From positions 108,551 to 172,550 of the forward strand of contig NW_005179095.1 of the NCBI RefSeq assembly GCF_000350225.1: a stretch of 64,000 bases of DNA. Direction: 5' to 3'. A program made the position numbers and the translations under genes. This document shows, piece after piece, positions 51,251-61,330 of the stretch. Below the pieces are notes generated by a model. That model did no database searches. It was not told the origin of the DNA and saw only the letters and a program-made list of their open reading frames with translations. This stretch comes from Chondrus crispus (Eukaryota > Rhodophyta > Florideophyceae > Gigartinales > Gigartinaceae). Every line of letters starts with the position of its first letter. Positions within the stretch are counted from its first letter, which is position 1.

Positions 51251-52666
51251 GTGCTTCGCGATGAAGTTCCAGACAACGCAAACATCTTAAATGCACGATT
51301 CGTCCTTGCCATTAAAGACTCTGGAACAAACAAGGAAGTATGGAAAGCCCGATACGTTGTACAAGGCCACAAGGACAAGATGAAACGGTCATTCTTTCAC
51401 GACACCTCAACGGCACGACAGTTCAGCGTCAAACTACTTGTCGGTCTTGCTGCTCTTTTTGACTTTAGACTCTTCTCAACAGATGTCACACAGGCATATT
51501 TGCAGAGTACGGAAGAGCTCTCCCGTGATGTCTATGTTAAACCATCATTTGAGTTCGACTTGGATTCTAAACAATTCTTGAAACTGCTCAAGCCGTTGTA
51601 TGGACTAGCCGATAGTGGTGACTACTGGGGTAGAACGTTAAAGGATCATCTAGAGAAGGAACTTGGGATGAAGGCCAGTGTAACCGATGCCGCCTTCTTC
51701 TTCAAACGAATTAGAGAGAAGCTTACTGGCCTATGTGCTACTTATGTTGATAACTGTCTACAAGCCGGCACTGAAGAGTTTTGTCAACAGGCCAAGTGTG
51801 TCGAAAGGAAATTCAAATGTCGACCGAGGGACTACGACAATGTCCAATTTGCAGGTATTAAGATTGAATCCACACCTAACGGATTCCAAGTACATCAGAA
51901 GCACTATATCTCCAACATTAAGAACATCAGTAAGGAAGCTTCTTTCAAAGACTTTCGCTCACTTCGTGCCCAACTCTCTTGGGCCACTCGGTCCCGTCCG
52001 GATATTACATGCTCTATTGCACAGGCAGCTCAGGTTACTGAAGAAATCTTCAACTCGGACCCCACGAAATACTGTAAGGGACTTAATTCTGTGGTAAAAC
52101 ATCTCCTTACCATTACAGATCAGGTCCTCAAATTCCCTAAATTGGACCACAAAAGTCTTCGGTTACAAGTCTATTCCGATGCATCATACGGAAACAACCT
52201 TGACGGATCTTTTCAGTTAGAATATATCATTTTCCTTGCTGATGCAAATGATATTTGCCAACCATTGTTCTGGTCGTCGCACAAATCCAAACGCGTTTCC
52301 AGATCTGTCCTAGGAAGCCAAACAATGGCCTTTGCTGACGCTTTCGATATGGCCTTCGCAATGAAAAACGATCTTCACACCATGACCTCGCTCGACATTC
52401 CGATCGTTATGCTTACGGATAGTCTATCCCTGTTTGATGTTATCACTAAAGCAAAGATAACATCTGAAAGGCGACTAATGACCGATGTTAAAGTTGTCAA
52501 GGATGAATACCAGACACGTGAACTGCACGCCATAGGCTTCATTCGCTCCGAACACAACCCCGCAGATTCTTTGACCAAGGTCAAGAAAAGTGATATACTG
52601 ATCGAAATGATACAACGGTCAATTCTTATACATCCTATCGACCAGTGGATCAATCGCAATTCGTGA
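51251..52666 (+). pseudogene. pol: C1 reverse transcriptase and RNase H (second pol ORF)
   Basis: 471 codons open; upstream in the same frame LIERGT is followed by TAG (51242-51244) and KVV, where Copia relatives read straight through. RT motifs: FVLAIKDSGTNKEVWKARYV, RLFSTDVTQAYLQS with the first catalytic Asp, LLKPLYGLADSGDYW, and CATYVDNCLQAG, where the usual YVDD is YVDN (51743-51754). RNase H: LQVYSDASYG, GSQTMAFADAFDMA, MLTDSLSLFDV, HNPADSLTK. Loss of the second Asp of YxDD should cripple polymerisation. The same protein, residue for residue, is encoded at 61331-62746. Confidence 0.9.
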
Positions 52667-52701
52667 CCACATGACATATGCCACGAAAAAAGTTTGGGGA
52701 G

Positions 52702-53154
52702 TGTTAGACTTATTGACTAGACTAAAGTAGATATCACACTTCTATGTTATCAATATCAATTCAGGGATTATGTAGGCTACATTTAGCTATCAATGATAGA
52801 GTCCCTTAAGAACGTGCCACCTACAATTCTACATGTTTTACGGTGTAACCGTTTAGACACATTTTGTGGGTGGCGCAACCTCCCTTTTATGGTAGTGCGC
52901 CTACTTTTGTTGTAGAGTCAATAGGACTATAAAGCCAGGTCGAAGACGCTACTCGTCTTCGACCTCAGCACATTCGATCACCTGAACCATCAACCCGACA
53001 ACCCCGCCCATTGACCGTGCTCACCAACTGTAGCGGTTCTGAGGCAATAGCCTGCTGCTCTTCCCCCTCCCTTTAAGGTAACCCTATTTACCACCATTTT
53101 ACCCTTTACTAAAATCCCCTCCGGACCGCCCCCTTTTCGGTCGGTCTCCCGACA
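52702..53154 (+). repeat. Right LTR of C1
   Basis: 453 bp, TGTTAGACTTATTG...CTCCCGACA. It is closer to the C2 LTR at 60844-61295 than to the left LTR of its own element. Confidence 0.9.
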
Positions 53155-53598
53155 CAAAGAGATGCGCTGCAACAGTTCACTTTTTCTGACGCACACTTCT
53201 CTCAGTCAAAATTCGCACATGCATGTGTCTGTTTTGGGTCTGCAGTATCCGGGAAGGTTCTGTATGATTTAAACCCCATCCAATTTTAACCTCATCGCCT
53301 CATCAGCTTTTGATATGCATGTCGCAGCGTAAGCCTTTGATGACGTTACCCATCCTCATCTCAGGGTCTCAATGTTGCCGTAGTTAGCGCCAACGGGGAA
53401 ATGACCTTCATCTGGTGCGGTATACGCACAGTTCCCAATGGTAACGTATCACCGCCCTGATGTCGAGATACTCACACAGTCGTTTGGTCCGTGTACCATC
53501 TCTACTTAAGTACTCCTGACCTCTGACACTCACCATGTTTCAGCTAACACTTTCTCTCTCTCAGGCTTCCTCAGCTCCCGTGACAACCGCACGTCAAC
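53155..53598. other. Intergenic; no gene seen
   Basis: About 440 bases between Copia and the start of the cysteine-rich gene; may contain its promoter (CTCTCTCTCAGG near 53559). Confidence 0.45.
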
Positions 53599-54784
53599 AT
53601 GCTTATTCTGCTGCGCTTATCGCTGGTGTGTACCCTCTTTGCTTTCCCGCTTGCTGTTCCAGCCCCGATATCGCCTTCTCGCTCAGGTAAATGGCTCTTG
53701 TTTCACGCCCAAAGGCTACCTCAGACAGAAAAGAGCCGTATTCTGCTGTAGAACACTCGCCTGAGAAGGAGCAAAATTACATCTCTGCGCAAAAGGAATT
53801 TACCCAAATCTCCTGCGCTCATTCCGAGTCATTGCGTCGATCTACGCCTTTCTTCAAGCGCACAAAGCAGCGCACAAAACAGTAAGAAGGACACATGCAT
53901 TCAGTCCAAAGGACTACAAGATATCCCGACCCAGTGTTGCCATACCTGCCGGCCGGCTTACGGATCATGGAATCAACCAACCCCGGACCGCCTCGTAGTC
54001 TAAATATCCTGGGCTGAACACGGCATCTGTAATCAATTCCTTTCTTCAAAACACTCGTATGCTGAACAGTAAGATCGGACGATACGCTGGGAGAAAAGCA
54101 GCTCTGATGGAAATTTCAAAAGACTTTGTGGGATTTGTTTCTAAATCTCTGTCGACAGCAAACCGTGTGGGGCTAACCGGAGAGTTTTGCACGAATTCAT
54201 CTGAGTGTGCGGTAGGAAGAATCTGCGTAGAAGGAAGCATAGACACGTGCCCTGCTGGCGAGACTTGCTTTTGTGCACCTGCAGTCGGATTTGACAGATG
54301 CACGTCGAGTGACGACTGTTCGACAACTGGGGAAGTGTGCGTACAGTTGACCAAGAGCACGGTGTGTTTCTCGCAGGAAGCTGCAAATGCTCTAGGTATT
54401 CCGGTCGTCGGTGGCGGCGGCGGCGGTGACAACGATGGCAACGACAAGGAGGCGTGTATAGACGCTCGAGCCCTCGGACATCTATCTACCAATGGACTTG
54501 TGTTCGAGAAGCACGCCGTCTCGCGGGTTCTATATGATTAGTACAACAGTTGTGCCACACGTGGTCACATAGTCGTATTCCGCGGGCACGCGATGAGAAT
54601 GAGCACGTATTGCGATTCGGTTGCTTGCAAAGAAGCAGTGATAGAGGTGAACAGCCCTCGCTTCAATCGTGGGATGCGCATTGAGTCTAACGCGAAGGGA
54701 CTGGAGTACACAGTGTTTGCTGCACGGTACGATACGCCGGCCGAAGAAAGTTTGATTAGGATGGCTGTACGTCTTGGATTGTGA
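53599..54784 (+). pseudogene. Cysteine-rich, probably secreted protein gene with one in-frame TAG
   Basis: ATG 53599 opens a signal-peptide-like stretch (MLILLRLSLVCTLFAFPLAV). A likely 38-base intron follows (53687-53724, GTAAAT...CTCAG), then an exon to a good donor GTAAGA at 53882. The main exon (about 54059 on) has Cys-rich motifs: GEFCTNSSECAVGRICVEG, CPAGETCFCAP, DRCTSSDDCSTTGEVCVQ. A glycine/Asp linker and a conserved-looking C-terminal part follow (LVFEKHAVSRVLYD, then TAG 54539-54541, then YNSCATRGHIVVFRGHAM and TYCDSVACKEAVIEVNSPRF). The same frame continues to 54784 after the TAG, so one point mutation probably broke it. Function not recognised. Exon borders between 53882 and 54059 are uncertain. 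Confidence 0.55.
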
Positions 54785-55440
54785 TGAGGCCTGATGTCTT
54801 CAATGACAAAAATCGCCTCTTTCAATACCCTTCTCACAGGCTCAATCTGTGACAAGGCTCAAATTGTGACACCAAAATTATAATGCCGCGCCGCATAGTT
54901 TCGCGCATATGATTTTGCTAAACTATTTCGCAACGAATTAAATATATTCGTTTGATGATTTCATCAAGGGACTTTCTGGAAAGGGTCGTCATAATGGAGA
55001 GTAAAATGGACATGGATGAACACTGGGGGATTTATCTTCATTTAGGTGTAATGAATAACTGTAACTGCAGATGAACGTCGATTTTGGCTCAAGATTGGGA
55101 AAAGGGGCGCATCCAAAGTAAATGCCAAACAGTGCTAGTGTCTGAAATGATATTGAGAGACGCAGGTAGTGATTCACCGCATTGGGAAACGGAGGTGATA
55201 GTATGTACAATGGCAAAAAGAGAACATAGCTCGCAAACAACGGCAAAGACAAAATCTAGCTCGGAAGAAATGACAGAAAGAGCACATAGCTCGTATGATA
55301 TGACAGAAAGAAAAGGGAGCTCGCACACAATGGCAAATGGTTTAGTTACTATTCGGGTGGCGAAAATCGGAGATTGCTGTTACTGTGATCAGGAAAGAAG
55401 AAAAGGTGATCAGCGAACAATATGAATCAATCTCCAGGAA
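54785..55440. other. Intergenic with 30-bp tandem repeat
   Basis: No convincing gene. Contains the minisatellite described separately and a small double palindrome at 54932-54967. Confidence 0.5.
55210..55335. repeat. 30-bp tandem repeat, four copies
   Basis: Units start at 55210, 55240, 55270 and 55300, each like ATGRCARAAAGARMACATAG plus CTCG and six variable bases; a fifth is partial. Read forward they encode ten-residue repeats (MAKREHSSQT, TAKTKSSSEE, MTERAHSSYD, MTERKGSSHT). Whether this is coding is unclear. Confidence 0.8.
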
Positions 55441-55469
55441 ATACCGCCGCTGCGGCCTTTTAGTGCTTT

Positions 55470-56110
55470 CAGGTTGGCGTCAATCTCTTGACGCCGTCAC
55501 CCTTCGGTCTTCGCTTTACTCACGCATCGTGGAACGTCCCCTCAGCCATACCTGCGCCACGCCTTCGAAGTTCGTCTTTCGCTGCAATCGTGACGGCGCG
55601 CGCCAAAACAGTGCATCGCACCTGTCATCGCGTGGACCACCTGCTCGATGCCAGGCTAACACACCGCTCCGCCCCAGGCATGTCTATGTACGTCCACGGC
55701 GGCGCGGACGCAACCGCGCACGCCACCAGCATCGCCGTCGTCGCCGTCCAAGCCACCGGTGTAGAGGTGGCCAGCTTTGCGCCCGCGTAGCTGTACGCGG
55801 GAGAGCCACCACGAGAGAGGCAGTAGACCCAGCTTCGGGGCACGTGCTCAAATGCTTCGACCGCGCTCTGGAGCGTGGACCAGGCCCAGCGCTGTGGTTC
55901 TGACGCTGCTGGGTGTGCGGCGACGCCAACACGCTGCACTACTCGCGTGCCTTCCTTCGCTATGCGTTCGAGGAGCAAGATATGGTGAGCGTTACGCTGC
56001 GCACAATCCTAATGATCATCTGCAGTGGTTTGCCAAACCACTGCAGAAGATCATTCGGATTCACGCAATGCGTGCATGTGCGGTGCATTCCTGGCGAATC
56101 GTGAGGGACT
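55470..56110 (+). pseudogene. GC-rich host-gene remnant, family unknown
   Basis: Protein-like pieces in changing frames: MSMYVHGGADATAHATSIAV, VAVQATGVEVASFAPA, then (other frames) DPASGHVLKCFDRALERG and VPSFAMRSRSKIW or FLRYAFEEQDMVSVTLRTIL. The last is cut by the palindromes at 56005-56074. I do not recognise the protein. Confidence 0.35.
56005..56074. repeat. Double palindrome (L-L'-R'-R)
   Basis: Arms 56005-56032 and 56034-56061 (28 bp, two mismatches, one-base loop), followed at once by CACGCA-A-TGCGTG (56062-56074). Confidence 0.9.
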
Positions 56111-56389
56111 AAGGCTTGACCTTGGTGGCGTAGAGGTGCATCGGGATTTTCGTGCTGGAAGCGGGGATTGAGGCGGCCCTTGCTGTGATAAGGAGGTCGT
56201 TGGAGGGGAAGAGTGATATGATGGAGACAAGTTGAATTGGACAAGAAGAAAAGTTTTGTTTACCGGAGAGTGACCGCTGGTCGCAGCAAGGTTCAGATAT
56301 GCTATGAGCAGCATGTTGCCCAGAAACAGTGGAACATACTGTTCTGGGCGCACACAGCAACGTACTACGATAGGGGCGGGGGACATGCT

Positions 56390-58795
56390 TTAATTCCCTG
56401 CGTTCGTGCGCAAGTTTCTCGTTACCTTCTCAATCGCTGAGCGCTTTCGCTTGTTGTTTGGTCGTCCACGCTTCGGCGGCGCTGTGACAGGTACGTGGAG
56501 TGCGTTATTCCTCGCGGTTGCAGATCCTGCAACATCGGACAATGTCGGCACTATGGCCAGCTCTTCAGCTGGAAACTGTGCGCGCCAGCGGCCCGTAGTC
56601 AGTTCGGTTGGTACCAGATATGTTGACAAAATGCTCATACTGAATGCGACTGCAAGCATGTGCCCGCACGGCATGTGATCTATGCTTGGGACGCCGCACG
56701 TGCATGGATACTTTTCTACTGGCCAGCGGCTCTTGTCGGCATGACCCTTAATTGGAATTCGCAAGTGAACACAGTACACCACATTGCCTTCACATACGAC
56801 GTTGAAAGCTTGGTGCGTGATGGTAAATGATGCTTGCACTGGCTGAACCTCCCCAGTGGGACTGACTGCGAGGAGACGGGCTTTCACGCGAGGGGGTAGG
56901 TAGTGGTCTTGAGCGTGAGCTTTTTGAGAGATCTCGTGAAAACGGCGACTGTCCCGCGATCCTTGCCAGATAATACTGAGAAGGGGATCATAGCAGCGAG
57001 CTGGCATCATGGCTGCGTTGTTAGATTCCACACCTTGAGAAGCTTCCTTTCCGTACAAGGTAGCACCAAGCGCAACAGCCGCCGCTGGATATTGATGAGC
57101 ATCAGGTAATCTTCTCAATGCTGCTTGAGCTGCAGTAGACAGGCTAGAAAATGCCACTGAGCTGGAGATGTTGTCAAGAGAAGCAACTGTAGGGGCTCTC
57201 AGGAGCTTATGAAACATCTTCGAGCACTTTTTGCCGTGCTTGCAAAGATTTCCAGCGCGGTGATGAGCGCAGGCTACGTGAAACGGCTGCGTCGAAACTG
57301 TGAAGATATTGCGCAGGCCAGCCACGATCCCCTTATCGCCATCGCTCACTACGGTTGTAAGCCTTCCCAAGTTCGGAAATTCTTTCCGCGCAAAACCCCA
57401 AGCGCGAGTCCAGGTCTCCTCGCTTTCGTTGCCGCTTATATAAATGTACGCCATCGGAACCACATTGAAGTCTGAGCTGATTCCAACGACAGTAAACAAC
57501 TGGTACGCGTCAAGGTTGCGCTTCCCGAAGCATGCGTCTGCTTCGACAAGGGTCAGCAAGGATGGGGCTTGCCTTTTCGTGAAAGAAAAAGCAAACGCGA
57601 GATAATCTACGTACAATCGACCAGGATTGGAAATAAGTGACAATAAATTGGCATGTGTGTCCAAAAATTGCTTTCTGGACTCTTTCCAGGGAAGAAGATC
57701 CGCAGTGTGAGCTTCATTGCGATGCGCGGCTGGTATTCTGGATGCCTTCTTGTGTAGGCGATCATACTCCGCTTTCCTTACAGAATGTATCACGGCCCTC
57801 ATGCCGTTGCCACCGAAAGTGGTGTACTCCAGAGTGTGACCGAGTGCTCGCATCTCCATCTGTAATGCCGGTAGCATAGACATATTGTCGTCTGGAGTGC
57901 CATTTGCTAAAACGTATCCAATCCTTCGCACTCTCGACCACTGATCGGGTGGTATATGAGATGCGAACCTCACATACGGCGCGAAGTAAGCTATCAGCGC
58001 TGCTTTAGAGATCGCCGGGTCGCTTTTGACGACATCTTTACAGTGAAAAGCGAGAACTTGATCAGTATATGCTGTACGCGCTGCACCTCTACGCCATCCT
58101 TGCTCCCTCATGCCATTTGTAGTCATTGGCGAGTCCCCCATCTCACCAGAGATGACACACTTGCGGATGATCCAAGACTCCGCCTTCATATCAAAAGAGG
58201 CCATGACGAGGAAGCCTGTTTTTTCGTCTACGCCGTGGCGAATGTCGGCTACAGCTTTGACCTCAAACCGTGTGTTGGTCGGTAATCGAAGGGTTAGCGC
58301 AAAGTACTCAGCGACTTCCCGAGAGCGATGAATAACCTCAGCTTTCGACATGTGGGCGTCCCCAGACTGGATGTAGTGCACCGCTCCACCTCTGGACGAA
58401 TTCACCATAGTGAGGGCACGGATGGTGAACTTCTTGTCGGCGTCTCCGTTCGCAGCGGCCACATGCTCGCCGCGCTTTCTTCGATACTTTGCCTGCGACG
58501 CTCGATTGAGCGCTTTTCTGTGCGCATCCAGCTTTGCGTTCGCACTTGTCGAGCTGAGGCCTGAGTTTTCACATGGGGCAGGCTTCGGAGCAGAACATGG
58601 GACGTGGAACCCTTCATACGAGGACTCAGATTGGGTGAGCTGGACCTCGAGCTCCGCGAGGTATTGCTCGCCTGCAGAACCGCCATGCCGAGACTCTAGA
58701 GACCGTATGGTTGGCGTAGCGATGCGTACGGCGCGGGAAGAAGCCGTCCGGCGTATCCTTGGGACGACGCCGGCCTTGGAAGGCGTTTCGGCCAT
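56390..58795 (-). CDS. MULE transposase, intact-looking (MULE2)
   Basis: 801 codons, no stop. N-terminal basic region (KALNRASQAKYRRKRGEH), a DNA-binding-like domain, then the MULE nuclease core: Asp in LVEADACFGKRN (about residue 417), Asp in VVSDGDKGI (about 483) with ACAHHRAGNL after it, and Glu in GVESNNAAM (about 593). SWIM zinc finger at about 698-718: YPCTCGVPSIDHMPCGHML (C-x-C-x9-C-x-H). It ends in a basic AT-hook-like PPKRGRPNNKRKRS. These are all the parts needed for a mobile Mutator-like element. Short repeats of a TTCGGACGG-type motif at 58880-58960 may be subterminal; terminal inverted repeats were not resolved. Unrelated at a glance to MULE1 beyond the family fold. Confidence 0.9.
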   Translation of the reverse strand: MAETPSKAGVVPRIRRTASSRAVRIATPTIRSLESRHGGSAGEQYLAELEVQLTQSESSYEGFHVPCSAPKPAPCENSGLSSTSANAKLDAHRKALNRASQAKYRRKRGEHVAAANGDADKKFTIRALTMVNSSRGGAVHYIQSGDAHMSKAEVIHRSREVAEYFALTLRLPTNTRFEVKAVADIRHGVDEKTGFLVMASFDMKAESWIIRKCVISGEMGDSPMTTNGMREQGWRRGAARTAYTDQVLAFHCKDVVKSDPAISKAALIAYFAPYVRFASHIPPDQWSRVRRIGYVLANGTPDDNMSMLPALQMEMRALGHTLEYTTFGGNGMRAVIHSVRKAEYDRLHKKASRIPAAHRNEAHTADLLPWKESRKQFLDTHANLLSLISNPGRLYVDYLAFAFSFTKRQAPSLLTLVEADACFGKRNLDAYQLFTVVGISSDFNVVPMAYIYISGNESEETWTRAWGFARKEFPNLGRLTTVVSDGDKGIVAGLRNIFTVSTQPFHVACAHHRAGNLCKHGKKCSKMFHKLLRAPTVASLDNISSSVAFSSLSTAAQAALRRLPDAHQYPAAAVALGATLYGKEASQGVESNNAAMMPARCYDPLLSIIWQGSRDSRRFHEISQKAHAQDHYLPPRVKARLLAVSPTGEVQPVQASFTITHQAFNVVCEGNVVYCVHLRIPIKGHADKSRWPVEKYPCTCGVPSIDHMPCGHMLAVAFSMSILSTYLVPTELTTGRWRAQFPAEELAIVPTLSDVAGSATARNNALHVPVTAPPKRGRPNNKRKRSAIEKVTRNLRTNAGN

Positions 58796-58879
58796 TGTTC
58801 AAGAACGCACAAGGGCGCATGGAGGCCTGATTGGTCGCGCAGTAAATAATAATGCGGTCGGAAGGCGTGGACGGCGGTC

Positions 58880-58965
58880 GTGAATATCGGACGGCAGGGG
58901 TGAAAATCAGACGATGACTGTAAAATTCGGACGGCGACGGTGAAATTCGGACGGTGATAGGGCAG
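58880..58965. repeat. Short repeats upstream of the MULE2 transposase
   Basis: Four degenerate copies of GGTGAAAATTCGGACGG-type units about 22 bases apart, possibly the subterminal region of MULE2. Confidence 0.6.
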
Positions 58966-59422
58966 ATGTCACCACCATTCCGCATTAGTGAGTGGGATTG
59001 TGAACTCATTTCACCTTTTTGTCACTGATTATGTGTATCAATGACCGATGTAAGCTGGTAATGTCCTGTAGCTGCCAATTGTTTTCCCTCTGTGTACCAT
59101 TTCGAAAAGCGCTGGAAGTGAATACACACTGAAAGCATTGTAAATATAGGTTATGTGACACTTCTGCCCATTGAAATGGAATGAACACTTGTTCCACATA
59201 GACTGTCGTGTGATGACAACCGATAAAGATTAAACGAAGCGTTCTGTGCTCGAAATAGCTTTATGTTGATATTATGTTGATTAATTGCCAATATGGAATA
59301 ACTGTTGACCATCTGCTAATACGATCTGAAATATCGACCACGATCTTCTATTTATTAAATTTGTGACGCCAAATTTCGTTTATCTGTGATGTGAACCCCC
59401 TAAATGGAATTAAGAATCCCAA

Positions 59423-59956
59423 ATGTACCATGGTTTCCCCATTGTCTCTTTCATCAAATGTTTCAAAACATATTCACATGCTCTTACAAACGGTCAGTTT
59501 TCTGCTCATGCTTTTGCAGAGGTTTCCGTCGCTCCCAATAATGTGTTGCGCAACATTCTGAGAAAGAATATATGCCTGTCAAAGAACCCCACACCTAAGA
59601 AATCTAATAGAAAATTCCTCGCAACAGGAAACGCAGCGACGGTTGGCAATTTGCAGTCCGTTCGTGCTCGTTTGGAGGGGCGGAATCCTCCAAAAGCGCC
59701 CGTACCCAACGTTTATCACATTCAGGAGTTTATTGTAGAGAATGATACTGCAAACAAAAAAAATATTGACTCTCAGAAACGTCTGAAAGCGCAGTCTGCG
59801 GTGTCGCCTCTCGAAGACATAGTTTGCGACGACTTGCCAATTTCGCAATGGCCAAGAGCCCGAAAACAGCGGATGCAGGTTGAGGAAGGCGAGTTGTTGA
59901 GGACCCGCAAGCACACGGCAGCGTCGGCTTTGTTGGTTCTCTCCCATTACAGATGA
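59423..59956 (+). CDS. Hypothetical ORF, 177 aa
   Basis: An open frame in otherwise gene-poor DNA: MYHGFPIVSFIKCFKTYSHA to LLVLSHYR. Charged, with Lys/Asn-rich and Glu-rich stretches in the second half (PISQWPRARKQRMQVEEGEL). No domain recognised and no clear promoter. It could be a relic of a transposon gene. Confidence 0.3.
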   Translation: MYHGFPIVSFIKCFKTYSHALTNGQFSAHAFAEVSVAPNNVLRNILRKNICLSKNPTPKKSNRKFLATGNAATVGNLQSVRARLEGRNPPKAPVPNVYHIQEFIVENDTANKKNIDSQKRLKAQSAVSPLEDIVCDDLPISQWPRARKQRMQVEEGELLRTRKHTAASALLVLSHYR

Positions 59957-60151
59957 AGCGTGCAAGACGTGAAATTTCTCGTCGTCCCACTTTGACCCTG
60001 GCACACTTTGGAGACCAATTCTCCCGTCCAAATAAAGGCAATTTTCTTCGAATACGCACTGCATTCGCATATTTATCATAACTTCTTATGCGTCCCACAT
60101 TGAGCCAGTGAGAGGGGTACTTGCAGAATCTAGTGTCTAGACGACAAGCGA

Positions 60152-60842
60152 TTTGACCTCATATGAGTTCAGTCATGGCCTCATATGAGGCCAGTTTTTT
60201 TTGCAAAAATATATATAAATTAAATCGAAACTTTAAAACGTCAGTTTGGACACCATTTCTTTAACGTATTTGCCCTCGGCATTAACATCTTGCAAAACAT
60301 TGGGATGGCAGCTTCCAATGCACAGAGAGACTAAGAATCTAATGAAGTTTCAATGATGAGTTGGCTTTTTAAACAGGCGTTTTGGTTTCGAAGAAATCAA
60401 CATAAAACGTTTTGGGGTTGGGCAAAAAGGCTCCTTTTCAACTTATTTTTTTCTCTACTTGCGCTAGCTCAACAAGATGGAAAAAGATACTCTCGCCACC
60501 GCAGTTGACTTCTGCGTTGCGAAAGGGCGGAGTTTGGTGAGATCTACACGTCTTTTCCAGTCATTTTGAAAATGCCCAAAAAAGGAGCCTTTTTGCCCAA
60601 TCTCAAAACGTTAGGTGTTGATATTTTCGAAACCAAAACGCCTGTTTAAAATGTCAACAGAACATTGCAACTTCATTAGATTCTTAGTCTTTCTCTGTAT
60701 TCACAACTGCTATCCCAATGTTTTGCAAGATGTTATTGCCGAGGGAATAAACGTTAAAGAAATGGCGTCCAAACTGACTTTATAAAGTTTCGATTTAATT
60801 ATATATATTTTGCAAAAAAAGGTTGCCTCATATGAGGTCAAA
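60152..60842. mobile_element. Fold-back (long inverted repeat) element
   Basis: 691 bp. Ends are TTTGACCTCATATGAG and its inverse. The left arm (60152 to about 60440) and right arm (about 60570 to 60842) are imperfect inverted copies along their length: CAGTTTGGAC, TTTTGCAAAA/CATTGGGAT, CGAAACCAAAACGCC, GGGCAAAAAGGCTCC. A middle of about 130 bases separates them. No coding capacity, so a non-autonomous fold-back/MITE-like element. Confidence 0.85.
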
Positions 60843-60843
60843 C

Positions 60844-61295
60844 TGTCGGGAGACCGACCGAAAGGGGGCGGTCCGGAGGAGATTTTAGTGATGGGTAAAA
60901 GGGTTGTAAATAGGGTTACCTTAAAGGGAGGGGGAAGAGCAGCAGGCTATTGCCTCAGAACCGCTACGGACGGTGAGCACGGTCAATGGGCGGGGTTGTC
61001 GGGTTGATGGTTCAGGTGATCGAATGTGCTGAGGTCGAAGACGAGTAGCGTCTTCGACCTGGCTTTATAGTCCTATTGACTCTACAACAAAAGTAGGCGC
61101 ACTACCATAAAAGGGAGGTTGCGCCACCCACGAAATGTGTCTAAACGGTTACACCGTAAAACATGTAGAATTGTAGGTGGCACGTTCTTAAGGGACTCTA
61201 TCATTGATAGCTAAATGTAGCCTACATAATCCCTGAATTGATATTGATAACATAGAAGTGTGATATCTACTGTAGTCTAGTCAATAAGTCTAACA
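60844..61295 (-). repeat. LTR of C2 (3' LTR in element orientation)
   Basis: 452 bp; TGTCGGGAG on the left and CTAACA on the right when read on the plus strand. It begins two bases after the fold-back element ends. Nearly identical to 52702-53154 in inverse. Confidence 0.9.
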
Positions 61296-61330
61296 CTCCC
61301 CAAACTTTTTTCGTGGCATATGTCATGTGG

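Larger units (their letters stand above)
46193..53154 (+). mobile_element. Ty1/Copia LTR retrotransposon (element C1)
   Basis: LTRs at 46193-46664 and 52702-53154, both ending CTCCCGACA. Order gag, protease-integrase, RT-RNase H defines Copia. Polypurine AAAAAAGTTTGGGGAG precedes the right LTR. The two LTRs differ at several sites and by a 19-bp duplication, and the flanks (ACGTT and CAAAG) do not match, so the element is old or recombined. The pol region is broken between integrase and RT. The 1.3 kb between LTR and gag carries a zinc-finger-like relic. Confidence 0.9.

Noticed and set aside
46188-53159. Target-site duplication for Copia element C1
   Set aside because: The five bases outside the two LTRs are ACGTT and CAAAG; they do not match, so none is claimed.
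9281-54541. Idea that TAG is reassigned or suppressed in this genome, since most in-frame breaks (PRMT5 fragment, G1 pol, Copia pol, Cys-rich gene, ARMC6-like fragment) are TAG
   Set aside because: The two best-preserved host genes, EIF1AD-like and the cyclase, both end with TAG at the expected place. G1 gag and G2 gag are broken by TAA and TGA instead. Simple decay explains the pattern.
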